This document shows, piece after piece, positions 34,651 through 42,911 of a stretch of 51,404 bases of DNA. Where the stretch lies: NCBI GenBank assembly GCA_035310145.1, contig DATGEL010000026.1, positions 1-51,404 of the forward strand, in the 5' to 3' direction. Source of the stretch: Dehalococcoidia bacterium (GTDB lineage Bacteria > Chloroflexota > Dehalococcoidia > CAUJGQ01). A model generated the notes under the pieces. The model saw nothing but the letters and a program-made list of their open reading frames with translations. It searched no databases and was not told the origin of the DNA. Made by a program: the position numbers and the translations under genes. Positions within the stretch are counted from its first letter, which is position 1, and the number at the start of each line of letters is the position of its first letter.

Positions 34651-34859
34651 GCCAGGCCTCCGCCGCTGAGCGCTTGTCGCACAGTGTTGCACGGAAGCGC
34701 CGGCTACGGCAGCAGCCGGTACGCGCCGTACGGGCGCCGCGATCCCCTTGCGTCGCGCGTCTTAACGCGCCACTGTGAAGCCGGAAGCGCCCAGCGCGCC
34801 GCGCGACGAACCGGTTCCGGCGGGCCCGGCGCAGCATCAGCCAGCGAGGGCTTGAGCGC

Positions 34860-36065
34860 ATGCAGGCGTTTGACGATGTCACCGTTCTCGATCTGACCTG
34901 CCACGTTGCCGGACCGTACGCCACGCGGCTGCTGGCGGACTTCGGCGCCGACGTGATCAAGATCGAGCGTCCGGGCGGCGACCCGGCGCGGGCGTTGGGA
35001 CCGTTCCAGGGCGACGCGCCCCACCCGGAGAAGAGCGGCCTCTTCTTCTACCTCAACTGCAACAAGCGCTCCGTGGTGCTGGATCTGAAGCGCGAGGCCG
35101 CCCGGTCGGCGCTGCTGCGGCTGGCCGATCGCGCCGACCTCGTGGTCGAGAGCTTCCGCCCCGGCGTGATCGAGCGGCTGGGCATCGGCTGGGAGACGCT
35201 GCAAGCGCGCAAGCCCTCGCTTTCGCTGATCAGCGTCTCAAACTTCGGCCAGACGGGGCCGTACCGCGACTACCGCGCCTCCGAGCTGGTGCTGTACGGC
35301 TTCGGCGGCGAGATGTACTCGATGGGCCTCACCGAGCGCGAGCCGGTGAAGATGGCCGGCACGGCGGCGCTGTTCGAGTCGGGTTCCGCCGTGGCCGTCG
35401 CCGCTGCCGGGGCGCTGTTCGCGAGCAGGCGCTTCGGTATCGGCCAGCGGGTCGATATCTCCCTGGCGGAGACGCAACTCGGCGGCGTGGACCGGCGCCA
35501 CGCCGCGGCGATCGGCTACCAGTTCAGCGGGCGCAGGATGGTGCGCACCGCCGGCGCGGCGGCCGGCATGCCCGGCGGCATCTACGCCTGCGCCGACGGC
35601 TACGTGGACTTCAACGGCGCCGGGCTGTATCCCGATCGCGTGCTCGACATGCTCAATTCGCCGGAATGGGCGCTGGACCCGAAGTACGCCGACCCGCTCG
35701 CGCGGCTGAACCCGGCGATCATCGAGGAGTGGAACGCGAACTTCATCGCCTGGTGCATCGAGCGCACGAAACGCGAGATCTGGACCGAGGCGCGGCGCGC
35801 CAGGGTGCTGTGCGGTCCGCTCTTCACCATGCAGGACATGTACGAGGACGAGCACTTCCGCGGCCGCGGCTTCTGGCAGAAGGCCGAGCACCGGCTGATG
35901 GGCGAGGTCGAGATGGCCGGGCGGCCGTTCATCATGCAGCAGGGCGGCTGGCAGTTACGCCGCCCGGCGCCGCTGCTGGGCGAGCACACGCAGGAGGTGC
36001 TGCGCGAGGCCGGCGTCAGCGAAGCCGCGATCGCGGCCGCGACGGGCGAGGGGGTGCTGCGATGA
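34860..36065 (+). CDS. CaiB/BaiF family III CoA-transferase
   Basis: This 401-residue protein has the family start (VTVLDLTCHVAGPYATRLLADFGADV), the FGQTGPYRDY segment, and the catalytic Asp199 in GQRVDISLAE. It probably transfers CoA to a carboxylic acid. It overlaps the next CaiB gene by ATGA, so the two are coupled and may form a hetero-oligomer, as in two-subunit benzylsuccinate- and formyl-CoA-transferase relatives (BbsE/BbsF). No strong ribosome-binding site is visible before the ATG; GAGGG lies further upstream. Sequence in the RDVRRHAAA region differs from the paralogue. Confidence 0.88.
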   Translation: MQAFDDVTVLDLTCHVAGPYATRLLADFGADVIKIERPGGDPARALGPFQGDAPHPEKSGLFFYLNCNKRSVVLDLKREAARSALLRLADRADLVVESFRPGVIERLGIGWETLQARKPSLSLISVSNFGQTGPYRDYRASELVLYGFGGEMYSMGLTEREPVKMAGTAALFESGSAVAVAAAGALFASRRFGIGQRVDISLAETQLGGVDRRHAAAIGYQFSGRRMVRTAGAAAGMPGGIYACADGYVDFNGAGLYPDRVLDMLNSPEWALDPKYADPLARLNPAIIEEWNANFIAWCIERTKREIWTEARRARVLCGPLFTMQDMYEDEHFRGRGFWQKAEHRLMGEVEMAGRPFIMQQGGWQLRRPAPLLGEHTQEVLREAGVSEAAIAAATGEGVLR

Positions 36066-37390
36066 CGGGACGCATGCCGCTCGAGGGCTACCGCGTGATC
36101 GATCTCTGCGTCGTCTGGGCGGGGCCGTTCGCCACGATGCTGCTGGGCGACCTCGGCGCCGAAGTCATCAAGGTCGAAAATCCGTTCGTCTTTCAGCCGT
36201 TGACCCGCGGCGCGATGGCGCACCCGCCTGCGGCCATGATCGAGAATTCGCCCGCATGGTCGGGCGGCTTTCCCAGAAACCAGCTTGGCCCACGCCCCTG
36301 GAACTACGGCCCCACCTTCGTCAGCATCTTCCGCAACAAGAAGAGCTTCACCGTCGATCTCCGCCGACCGGAAGGGCTGGAGCTGCTGCAGCGCCTCGTC
36401 GCCAGGTCCGACGTGGTCTACGAGAACAACGCCACCGGCACCATGGAGAAGCTGGGCATCACCTACGACTGGCTGCGGCAGGCGAACGAGCGCATCATCT
36501 TCGTGCGCGTGCCAGCCTACGGCAGCAGCGGGCCGTATCGCACCGCCCGCGCCCTCGGCGTGCACCTCGAAGGGGTGATGGGCCACACGCTGCTGCGCGG
36601 CTACGAAGACACGGACCCGTCTGCCAACACCGCGATCTACTCCGGCGACTACCTGGCGGGCGCCCAGGGTGCCTTCGCCGTGATGGCCGCGCTCTGGCAG
36701 CGCGAGAAGACGGGCGAGGGCCAGCTGATCGAGATCGCGCAGGCCGAAAACGCCGCGTCGATGTTCACACAGGCGATCATGGATTACACCCTGAACCGTC
36801 GCGTGCAGGGCACGATCGGCAACCGCGATGTCTTCGGCCGCGCGCCCTGCGGCGTCTACCCGGCGCGCTCCCCCGGCACGGCCGAAGCATCGCTCGACCG
36901 CTGGGTCAGCATCCACTGCACCGACGATGCCGCCTGGGAGGGGCTGAAGCGGGCGATGGGCAGCCCCGCCTGGGCCGAGGAGCCGCGCTTCGCCACGAAC
37001 GAGGCGCGCGCCGCCAACTTCCGCGAGCTGGACGCGCTGATCGGCGCCTGGACGGCTGAGCTGGAGGACTACGAGGTGATGCGCCGCTGCCAGGCCGAGG
37101 GCGTGGCCGCGGCGCCGGTGCTGGAAGCGTCGCGCACCTTCGACGATCCACAGCTGCGCGCCCGCAACTTCTTCCGCCGGCAGCGGCAGGCCGACGCGGG
37201 CGAGTACGAATATTTGGGGCCGATGTGGCAGTTCGGCGAGACGCCGGTCGAGTTCTACCAGCCGCCGGTGATGTTCGGTGAGCACAACGACTACGTCTAC
37301 CGCGAGCTGCTGGGTTGCAGCGAGGAAGAGTACCAGCGCTTCCAGGACGCCGGCCACGTCGCGATGGAGTACGACGCCAGCGTGCGCTGA
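36062..37390 (+). CDS. CaiB/BaiF family III CoA-transferase, Glu in place of the catalytic Asp
   Basis: This 442-residue protein starts at the ATGA overlap and has the family N-terminus (GYRVIDLCVVWAGPFATMLLG, LGAEVIKVE) followed by an insertion near residue 45-75. The site that normally reads G-Q-x-x-D reads GEGQLIEIAQAEN, so Glu224 stands where the catalytic Asp is expected. It may be an inactive or altered subunit of a complex with the upstream protein, or a Glu may substitute. The C-terminal tail from about 405 (NDYVYRELLGCSEEEYQRF) is the usual closing helix. The stop is followed by paired palindromes. Confidence 0.85.
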   Translation: MTGRMPLEGYRVIDLCVVWAGPFATMLLGDLGAEVIKVENPFVFQPLTRGAMAHPPAAMIENSPAWSGGFPRNQLGPRPWNYGPTFVSIFRNKKSFTVDLRRPEGLELLQRLVARSDVVYENNATGTMEKLGITYDWLRQANERIIFVRVPAYGSSGPYRTARALGVHLEGVMGHTLLRGYEDTDPSANTAIYSGDYLAGAQGAFAVMAALWQREKTGEGQLIEIAQAENAASMFTQAIMDYTLNRRVQGTIGNRDVFGRAPCGVYPARSPGTAEASLDRWVSIHCTDDAAWEGLKRAMGSPAWAEEPRFATNEARAANFRELDALIGAWTAELEDYEVMRRCQAEGVAAAPVLEASRTFDDPQLRARNFFRRQRQADAGEYEYLGPMWQFGETPVEFYQPPVMFGEHNDYVYRELLGCSEEEYQRFQDAGHVAMEYDASVR

Positions 37391-37422
37391 CAGACGGGGC
37401 GGCCCTCACCCTCACCCCCTTA

Positions 37423-37586
37423 CCCCTCCCCCTCGCCCAGGATTGGGAGAGGGGGAGGGGCGATCGTGGGTTGGAGCGTTCCGGAGGGCGTCGGGTTAGC
37501 GATCTGCTGCAGGGGCGCGCCGGCCAACTCGACGCCATACGCGTCAGCACCACTGGATCGCCCCTCGCCCAGGATTGGGAGAGGGG
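37423..37586. repeat. Paired-palindrome intergenic element A
   Basis: Two palindromes, 37423-37460 (CCCCTCCCCCTCGCCCA / loop GGAT / 17-base arm) and 37561-37586 (CCCCTCGCCCA / GGAT / TGGGAGAGGGG), face each other around a spacer of about 100 bases. The outer parts are inverted copies of each other. The same GGAT-loop palindrome recurs at 39680-39705 and 48595-48721. Confidence 0.7.
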
Positions 37587-37619
37587 TACGTGAGCTGGAG
37601 TGAGGGCCGATGGCCGCGT

Positions 37620-38453
37620 TCAGCGTTGCTCGCGGTAGAGGGCGTCGCGCGAGGCGCGGAACGCCTCCCAGCCCTGATCACGCAGCACGCGCAGGTGCTC
37701 GCTCTGCGTCGAGTCCGCGCCCTGCACGTACGCCTGCACCAGCGGGTCGGCGCGGTAGTCGAGCGCGGCGGGCAGGCCGGCCAGCTCGTGCACGCGGTTC
37801 ACCAGCAGCTTGTTCAACCGCACGGTGCTCTGCTTGAGCGCGATGATCTTCCTCGCCATCTGCTCGGCCTCGGCCAGCAGCCGCTCGGCCGGCACCACGC
37901 GGTTGACCAGGCCGAGCCGCCGCGCCTCGTACGCGTCATACATCTCACCGAGCAGCAGCAGTTCCTTCGCCTGCTTCGGACCGGTAAGGAAGGGCGAGAT
38001 CAGGATCGGCGGGCCGAAGCCGTGGCGGATCTGGATCTCGCCGAACTTCGCGTCGGCGGCCGCGATCGTCAGGTCGCAGATGCCGGCCAGCTCGCAGCCC
38101 TGGCCGACGGCGTGTCCCTGCACGGCGGCGATCACCGGCTTGGGCAGGCGCCAGATCGCCATGCAGATCTCCATGGCGCCGGGTGAAGGCAGGCCGTCTT
38201 CCGACGGCGTGGACTGGATATCGCCGCCGGCACAGAAGGAGCGGCCGGCGCCGTGCAGGATGACGACCTTGACCGCATCCTCGCGCTCCGCCCACTCCAG
38301 CGCGGCCATCAGCCGGCGGCGCAGCGACCAGTCGATCGCGTTGAGCACAACGGGGCGGTTGAGCGTTACCCAGCCGATGCCGTCTTGTTCGCGGAAGAGC
38401 ACATCGTCGGCTGAAGGCGGCGGCACCGGGATGCCGTCTGGGGTCATGCGCAT
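37620..38453 (-). CDS. Enoyl-CoA hydratase/isomerase family protein
   Basis: This 277-residue crotonase-fold protein has the first oxyanion loop GRSFCAGGDIQS near residue 70 and the second in GQGCELAGICDLTIAAADAKFGE near residue 120. This is close to classical hydratase length. It would act on an acyl-CoA made by the CaiB pair, although it is on the opposite strand and convergent with them. AGGAG lies 6 bases before the ATG at 38453; an ATG at 38447 is an alternative. Which crotonase reaction it performs cannot be told from motifs alone. Confidence 0.88.
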   Translation of the reverse strand: MRMTPDGIPVPPPSADDVLFREQDGIGWVTLNRPVVLNAIDWSLRRRLMAALEWAEREDAVKVVILHGAGRSFCAGGDIQSTPSEDGLPSPGAMEICMAIWRLPKPVIAAVQGHAVGQGCELAGICDLTIAAADAKFGEIQIRHGFGPPILISPFLTGPKQAKELLLLGEMYDAYEARRLGLVNRVVPAERLLAEAEQMARKIIALKQSTVRLNKLLVNRVHELAGLPAALDYRADPLVQAYVQGADSTQSEHLRVLRDQGWEAFRASRDALYREQR

Positions 38454-38794
38454 GGTCGCTCTCCTGCGACTGGCCTCCAGCGTGCGGCGGGGTGGTAGGC
38501 CGTCTGCTTGCAGGGTGACGGAAAGCGCTACGAGGGGGAAGGGCCGAGGCGGGCCGGCTGCTGTCGTAGCCGAGCGGCGTGCGCTGTCCAGGCTCGCCGA
38601 TCCAGGGCCGGCTGCGTGCAGGTCGCGTCATGTCGGAGTCCATCGGCTTCACCGCTGCTTGTGTGAACATTGCATTAAACGTGCAAATAGCCGGCCGGCG
38701 GTATCGTGCTACGGGGTAGGCGCGGGCGATAATAGTGGTGGCGCAAGCCGCGCCGACCCGTCGCGGCGGTCATCAGTCCCGAGAGAGGCACGTC
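38454..38794. other. Intergenic region with a low-GC inverted repeat
   Basis: This 341-base gap is between the divergent hydratase and small-protein genes. An AT-rich patch around 38660-38690 contains an inverted repeat (TTGCA, 7 bases, TGCAA at 38670-38686), a possible operator. A TAATAG box at 38730-38735 is a weak -10 for the small protein, with a poor -35. No RNA gene is evident. Confidence 0.35.
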
Positions 38795-39010
38795 ATGGCG
38801 CTGAACAAGTTCTTTGTGGAGTACGACGAGGACGCGGGGCAGCTCGGTCTGCAAGACGCGGAAGTCGGTCCGCTGGGTTATGCCTACGACTACCAGGATG
38901 CCTACCGCCGCGCCAAGCAGCTCGTGCGCGACGTCAACGTTGTGCGCGTGCGCGTGGTGCGCCGCGCCAAAGGCAAGCCGGAAGAGATCGTGGCCGAGGT
39001 CACGGACTAA
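38795..39010 (+). CDS. Small conserved-type protein of unknown function
   Basis: This 71-residue protein starts MALNKFFVEYDEDAG, has one helix-rich segment (YDYQDAYRRAKQLVRDVNVV) and ends in a strand with KGKPEEIVAEVTD. It is small, soluble and evenly charged, and I do not recognise it. The start is supported by GAGAGAGG 8 bases before the ATG. An upstream in-frame extension of 20 codons lacks a site. It is a lone gene with a control region containing an inverted repeat, and the DUF192 gene follows after 204 bases. The length is small, so the coding call relies on the ribosome-binding site and codon pattern. Confidence 0.6.
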   Translation: MALNKFFVEYDEDAGQLGLQDAEVGPLGYAYDYQDAYRRAKQLVRDVNVVRVRVVRRAKGKPEEIVAEVTD

Positions 39011-39214
39011 CGGGCACCGGGCCCGTGGCGGTGGACCAGTGTGCGCCACACCGCGACCGTGTCGACCATTGCATACTGACGGAAGCCCGGCTGCACGCCG
39101 GGCTTTCGCTGTGTTTGGCGCCCTACCGAGCCGGCGTCTTGGCACCGTGACCTGGTTCGCGGCGCCCCCTGGCGCTGGGCTGAGCGCGCTAGATCCTAGC
39201 TCAAGGATGATCGC

Positions 39215-39577
39215 GTGCGCACGGTACAGTTCATCAATCTCACCCGCGGCACCACCATGGGGCGCGAGATCGGCGTGGCCAACAACCCCTGGACGCGCTT
39301 TGTGGGGCTGATGGGCAAGGGCAGCCTGGCGGAGGGCCGCGGCCTGCACATCGCGCCGTGCTCGTCGGTGCACATGTTCTTCATGCGCATCGCGCTGGAT
39401 GTGGTCTACCTGGATGCGGGCATGCGCGTGGTCAAGACGGCGCCGAACCTGAAGCCGTGGCGGATCTCCTTCGGCGCGAAGGGCGCGAAGTCGGTGCTGG
39501 AGCTGCCAGTGGGCACGATCCGGCGCTCGCGTACCGAGCCCGGCGACCAGCTTGGCTCCGGCTCGCTGGCGCAGTAG
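39215..39577 (+). CDS. DUF192 family protein
   Basis: This 120-residue protein shows the DUF192 plan: a short strand, NNPWTRFVGLMGKGSLAEGRGLHI, then CSSVHMFFMRIALDVVYLDAGMRVVK, and a closing strand with SVLELPVGT. DUF192 proteins are of unknown function and are usually exported or periplasmic; this copy has no signal peptide and seems cytoplasmic. GTG at 39215 is chosen because AAGGA precedes it. It stands alone between a short gap and a palindromic region. Confidence 0.8.
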   Translation: MRTVQFINLTRGTTMGREIGVANNPWTRFVGLMGKGSLAEGRGLHIAPCSSVHMFFMRIALDVVYLDAGMRVVKTAPNLKPWRISFGAKGAKSVLELPVGTIRRSRTEPGDQLGSGSLAQ

Positions 39578-39586
39578 CGCCGCTGG

Positions 39587-39705
39587 CCCCCATCCCCCGG
39601 TTCATCCCTTGGCCCCCAATCCCAGGGGAAGGGGAGATCTACCGCGGGAGGGTTGGGGCTGAAGGCGCGGCGTAGAGCCCCCCTCTCCCAGGATTGGGAG
39701 AGGGG
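39587..39705. repeat. Palindromic intergenic element C
   Basis: A perfect 11-bp palindrome CCCCTCTCCCA / GGAT / TGGGAGAGGGG lies at 39680-39705, and a weaker half-copy (CCCCCAATCCCAGGGG) lies near 39615-39640. It is of the same type as the elements at 37423 and 48595. Confidence 0.6.
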
Positions 39706-39728
39706 CGGGGGGTGAGGGCACACGTGGC

Positions 39729-41261
39729 TCAGGCGCGACGCAGCGCGAGCGCGGCCGTTGCCGCGGAGGCGCCGGCACGGCGCCCGAAGACGGCGCCGGA
39801 CATCAGCCCCGCGCCGCCGGGATAGTTGTGATAAAAAAGGCCGCCCACCAACTCGCCGCAGGCGTAGAGGCCGGGCAAGGGCCGGTCCTCCGTGTCCAGC
39901 GCCTGCGCCGTTGCCGAGTCGATGCGCAGGCCGCCGAAGGTGAAGGTGATGCCGCAGGTGACGGCGAAGCCGGTGTAGGGCGGCGAATCGAGCCGCTGCG
40001 CCCAGTTGCTCTTCGGCGGCGCAATGCCGCGCGTGCCTTTGCCGTCGAGCACGGCGGGGTTAAAGGCGCCATCCTGCACGGCGGCGTTGTACTCGTCCAC
40101 GGTGCGCTCCAGCCCCTCGCGCTCGATGCCCAGCGCCTCGGCCAGGCCGCCGATCGTGTCCGACGTCGCCTTGGTCGCGCGGGCGATGCGGTACTCATCG
40201 CGCAGGATGTCCATCACCTTGCCGTCGAAGAGTTGGAAAGCGGTCCGCTGCGGCTGGCCGAGGATGGCGCGGCCGTACTTCACATAGGTGTAGTTGCGGA
40301 AGTCGGCGCCCTCGTCCACGAAGCGCCTGCCGTCGAGATTGACGATGATGCCCAGCGGGTAGCTGTGCTTCTGGAAGAGATCGCCGACCTTCAGGTCGCC
40401 GAAGGGCGGCGCGTTCAGATCCCAGGCGACGGAATGGCAGCCGGACCAGTGGCCGAAGGGCTGCGCCCCCGCCTCGAGCGCCATGCGGATCGCGTCGCCG
40501 GTGTTGTAGCGGGTGCCGCGCACCTTGGCCAGCTCCCAGCCCTGACCCAGATAGCGCGTGCGCCACTCCGGGTTCGCCTCGAAGCCGCCGGCGCCCAGCA
40601 CCACGGCGCCCGCCGCGATCTCCTCGCTGCCATCCGGCCCGAAGACGCGCAGGCCGGTGATGCGGCCCTGCCGGTCCTGCAGCAAGCCGGTGGCCTTCGT
40701 GCCGTAGCGAACCGCCACGCCGGTCTGCTCGCAGAGGCCGAACTCCTGGTCGGAAAGCCCCTGACCGCCGCCGACCGCCTCCATCACCAGGCCGCCCCAG
40801 AAGCGCAGCTTGCCTTCGACCCGGTACGCCTGGCGGCCGTACATCAGCACCCAGCGCACGCCCGTCTGCTGCAGCCAGCGCACGGTGGCCTGGCTCTCGT
40901 TCACCAGCGTTTCAACCAGGCCCGGATCGGCCAGCCCCTCGGTGACGCGCATCAGGTCGTCGTAGTACTGGGCGCGGGGATAGCTGCCGACCTCGATGCC
41001 GGCGGTCTCGTCGTCGGAAAGGTCGGGCAGCAGCGGGCGAAGCTGCTCGAAGCCGTCGTAGGCGAAGCGGAAGCCGCCGGCGGTGAAGGCGGTGTTGCCG
41101 CCGCGCAGGTGGCGCGGCGCCTTCTCCAGCACCAGGACGTTGGCGCCGTGCTCGCGCGCGGAGAGCGCCGCGCACAGCGCCGCGTTGCCGGCGCCGACAA
41201 CGATCACGTCGTAGCCCTGGCCCTGTTCCGCCTGAGACACGGTCGCCTGCGCCGAAGTCAT
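39729..41261 (-). CDS. TcuA-like FAD-dependent tricarballylate dehydrogenase/fumarate reductase family flavoprotein
   Basis: This 510-residue flavoprotein has the FAD dinucleotide motif DVIVVGAGNAALCAALSARE near residue 18 and LRGGNTAFTAGGFR. The C-terminal FAD part has LPGLYACGELVGG. The substrate part has PPYTGFAVTCGITFTFGG and DEGADFRNYTY, close to the tricarballylate dehydrogenase TcuA/3-ketosteroid dehydrogenase/succinate dehydrogenase group. It would oxidise a saturated acid or steroid-like compound to an unsaturated one. No TcuB partner is adjacent. GGAGGCGGAAG precedes the ATG; the frame extends 18 more codons upstream. It is convergent with DUF192 across element C. Confidence 0.87.
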   Translation of the reverse strand: MTSAQATVSQAEQGQGYDVIVVGAGNAALCAALSAREHGANVLVLEKAPRHLRGGNTAFTAGGFRFAYDGFEQLRPLLPDLSDDETAGIEVGSYPRAQYYDDLMRVTEGLADPGLVETLVNESQATVRWLQQTGVRWVLMYGRQAYRVEGKLRFWGGLVMEAVGGGQGLSDQEFGLCEQTGVAVRYGTKATGLLQDRQGRITGLRVFGPDGSEEIAAGAVVLGAGGFEANPEWRTRYLGQGWELAKVRGTRYNTGDAIRMALEAGAQPFGHWSGCHSVAWDLNAPPFGDLKVGDLFQKHSYPLGIIVNLDGRRFVDEGADFRNYTYVKYGRAILGQPQRTAFQLFDGKVMDILRDEYRIARATKATSDTIGGLAEALGIEREGLERTVDEYNAAVQDGAFNPAVLDGKGTRGIAPPKSNWAQRLDSPPYTGFAVTCGITFTFGGLRIDSATAQALDTEDRPLPGLYACGELVGGLFYHNYPGGAGLMSGAVFGRRAGASAATAALALRRA

Positions 41262-41376
41262 CGCTTCCGCCTCCGCGCGGCATGTTGCCGCCGCCCCCAG
41301 CTTAGCGCGATGCATGCCATGTCGCAGCGCCGCGTGCCGCGATTCGGCGCTTCAGGCAGATCCGGCAAGAGACCGC

Positions 41377-42024
41377 TCAGCCCGCGTCGCGCCGCGCGGC
41401 CAGCACCATGCCTTCGGAGCGGGCGCCGTAGGGCAGCGCTTCGTCGTAGGCGCACCAGGCGCCGGCCAGGCGCAGATCGGCGCGCGCCAGCAGCGCCGCG
41501 GCCTCGTCCAGGCAATAGTGCCGCCGCCGACGTACAAACCGCTCCACGCGGCCATCCGCGTGCCGATGCATGCGCACGCTGGTGCCGGTGCCCGTCGCCG
41601 CATCGAAGGTGATCGTCTCTTCGATCGTCTCATCGTTCTCGCGGCGCGTGGCCGCCTGGCAGGGCGGGAGCACGGGCGGGCAGTCCGTGGTGCCGAAGAG
41701 CAGCGCGCCGCCGGGCCGCAGCGCCGCGGCGACGCGCTGCAGAGCCGCGAGATTTTCCGCCTCCGTCTCGCCGGAGAGCAGGCAGTCGTCGTAGAAGGCG
41801 CAGACCGCATCGAAGCGGCCGAGGTCGGGCAGCCGGCGCACGCTGCCCTGCACGAAGGCGACGGCCAGGCCGGCCGCGGCGGCGCGTTCGCGTCCCAACG
41901 CCACGAGGTCCGGCGAGAGATCGAAGGCGGTGACATCGTAGCCGCGCCGCGCCAGCTCCACGCTGGTGCGGCCCCAGCCCGCGGCGAGGTCGAGCACGCG
42001 CAAGCCCGTCCGCAGGCCGAGCAC
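41377..42024 (-). CDS. SAM-dependent methyltransferase (class I)
   Basis: This class I methyltransferase has GLRVLDLAAGWGRTSVELARRG (motif I) at its start, then DVTAFDLSPDLVAL and RFDAVCAFYDDCL. From GTG at 42024 it is 215 residues, but the frame is open upstream to 42180 with family-like residues (EAWYLALTRRWARRL), and there is no ATG, GTG or TTG there. The most likely true start is a CTG at 42171 with GAGG before it. The substrate is unknown. It follows no obvious partner, with an orphan receiver further upstream on the same strand. Confidence 0.75.
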   Translation of the reverse strand: MLGLRTGLRVLDLAAGWGRTSVELARRGYDVTAFDLSPDLVALGRERAAAAGLAVAFVQGSVRRLPDLGRFDAVCAFYDDCLLSGETEAENLAALQRVAAALRPGGALLFGTTDCPPVLPPCQAATRRENDETIEETITFDAATGTGTSVRMHRHADGRVERFVRRRRHYCLDEAAALLARADLRLAGAWCAYDEALPYGARSEGMVLAARRDAG

Positions 42025-42347
42025 GCGCTCGGCGAAGTCGATATCCGGCGCCGGCTCGTGGCAGACGCCGGCCTGGCCGCCGGCGCGTAGCCGCCGCGCC
42101 CAGCGCCGCGTGAGCGCGAGGTACCAGGCTTCGTTGGCGGTGTACTGCTCAGACGCGCAATGAGGATCCAGGCCGCTGCCTCAGACGCCGCGCACGTATG
42201 GCCGTGCGGCGGGCATGCGTGGGCCGGCGCCGCGGCCCGACGTGCTCCACCGTACGGCTTGCCGCGCAGTTGGCGCCAGCCGGCAAACGATCATTGAGCG
42301 TGTGAGCAGACCGGGTGTGAGGGGACACTCGCCCGGGCGCCGCGGCC

Positions 42348-42698
42348 TCAGCGTGCGGCGAGGCGATCCACCGCCTCGACCAGATGTTCGAGCTCGAACG
42401 GCTTGCTGAGCACGGCGTCGGCGCTGCCGGCTGTCTCGCGCTCCAGGCCCGGCATCGCGCTGAGCAGCATCACCCGCGTATCGAGGTGCAGGGCATCGAC
42501 GCGCCGCAGCAGCTCCCGGCCGTCCATGCCGGGCAGGCGCACGTCGAGCAGCAACACGTCCGGCGCCTGCTCGCCCACGCGGTCCAGCGCCTGCTGGCCG
42601 TTGCCGGCGGTGGTTACCCGGTGCCCTTCGAGCTCGAGCACCAGCTGCACGAGCCGGCGGATGGTTGGCTCGTCGTCGACGATCAGTACGTTCGCCAT
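42348..42698 (-). CDS. Single-domain response regulator (CheY-like receiver)
   Basis: This 116-residue receiver has the acidic pocket (IVDDEPT), the phospho-acceptor Asp52 in LLLDVRLPGMDG, and the conserved Lys99 in LSKPFE. It has no output domain and no kinase gene beside it, so it is an orphan that probably acts by protein contact. The Thr/Ser switch residue is Ser in LLSAMP. GGAG precedes the ATG at 42698 by 8 bases. The control region holds a 14-base tandem repeat and a TACGAT box. Confidence 0.88.
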   Translation of the reverse strand: MANVLIVDDEPTIRRLVQLVLELEGHRVTTAGNGQQALDRVGEQAPDVLLLDVRLPGMDGRELLRRVDALHLDTRVMLLSAMPGLERETAGSADAVLSKPFELEHLVEAVDRLAAR

Positions 42699-42744
42699 GC
42701 ACGTTCTCCGGCGGTGGCTCCGCCCGCCACCGGCGCTTTGGCGC

Positions 42745-42750
42745 ATCGTA
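42745..42750 (-). promoter_or_regulatory. -10 box of the receiver gene
   Basis: TACGAT on the minus strand gives a leader of about 40 bases. The tandem repeat at 42764-42791 lies over the -35 region and has no good -35 match itself. Confidence 0.35.
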
Positions 42751-42763
42751 CCGGCGCTTCATT

Positions 42764-42791
42764 AGAGGACGGTTAGGAGAGGACGGCTAGG
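42764..42791. repeat. 14-bp tandem repeat
   Basis: AGAGGACGGTTAGG (42764-42777) is followed directly by AGAGGACGGCTAGG (42778-42791), one mismatch. It lies upstream of the receiver promoter and is placed to serve as an operator. Confidence 0.6.
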
Positions 42792-42838
42792 AACGGATGA
42801 CGGTTCGCAGAAGCCGGCCGCTGCCGCGCGGGATGGAC

Positions 42839-42882
42839 GTGCCGGGCCGAGAACCGGCGCTCGCCGATCTCGGCCCCGGCAC
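42839..42882. terminator. Large hairpin after the flavin-reductase gene
   Basis: GTGCCGGGCCGAGA (42839-42852) pairs with TCTCGGCCCCGGCAC (42868-42882) with one bulged base; the 15-base loop contains a smaller hairpin. It lies 30 bases past the end of the flavin reductase gene on the minus strand, so it is most likely its terminator. Confidence 0.5.
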
Positions 42883-42911
42883 ATCCGCCGCTGCTCGGCT
42901 GCCCGCGGCGA

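Noticed and set aside
42181-42762. Minus strand frame covering the receiver gene region
   Set aside because: It overlaps the receiver gene in another frame, is Arg/Ala-rich and matches nothing.
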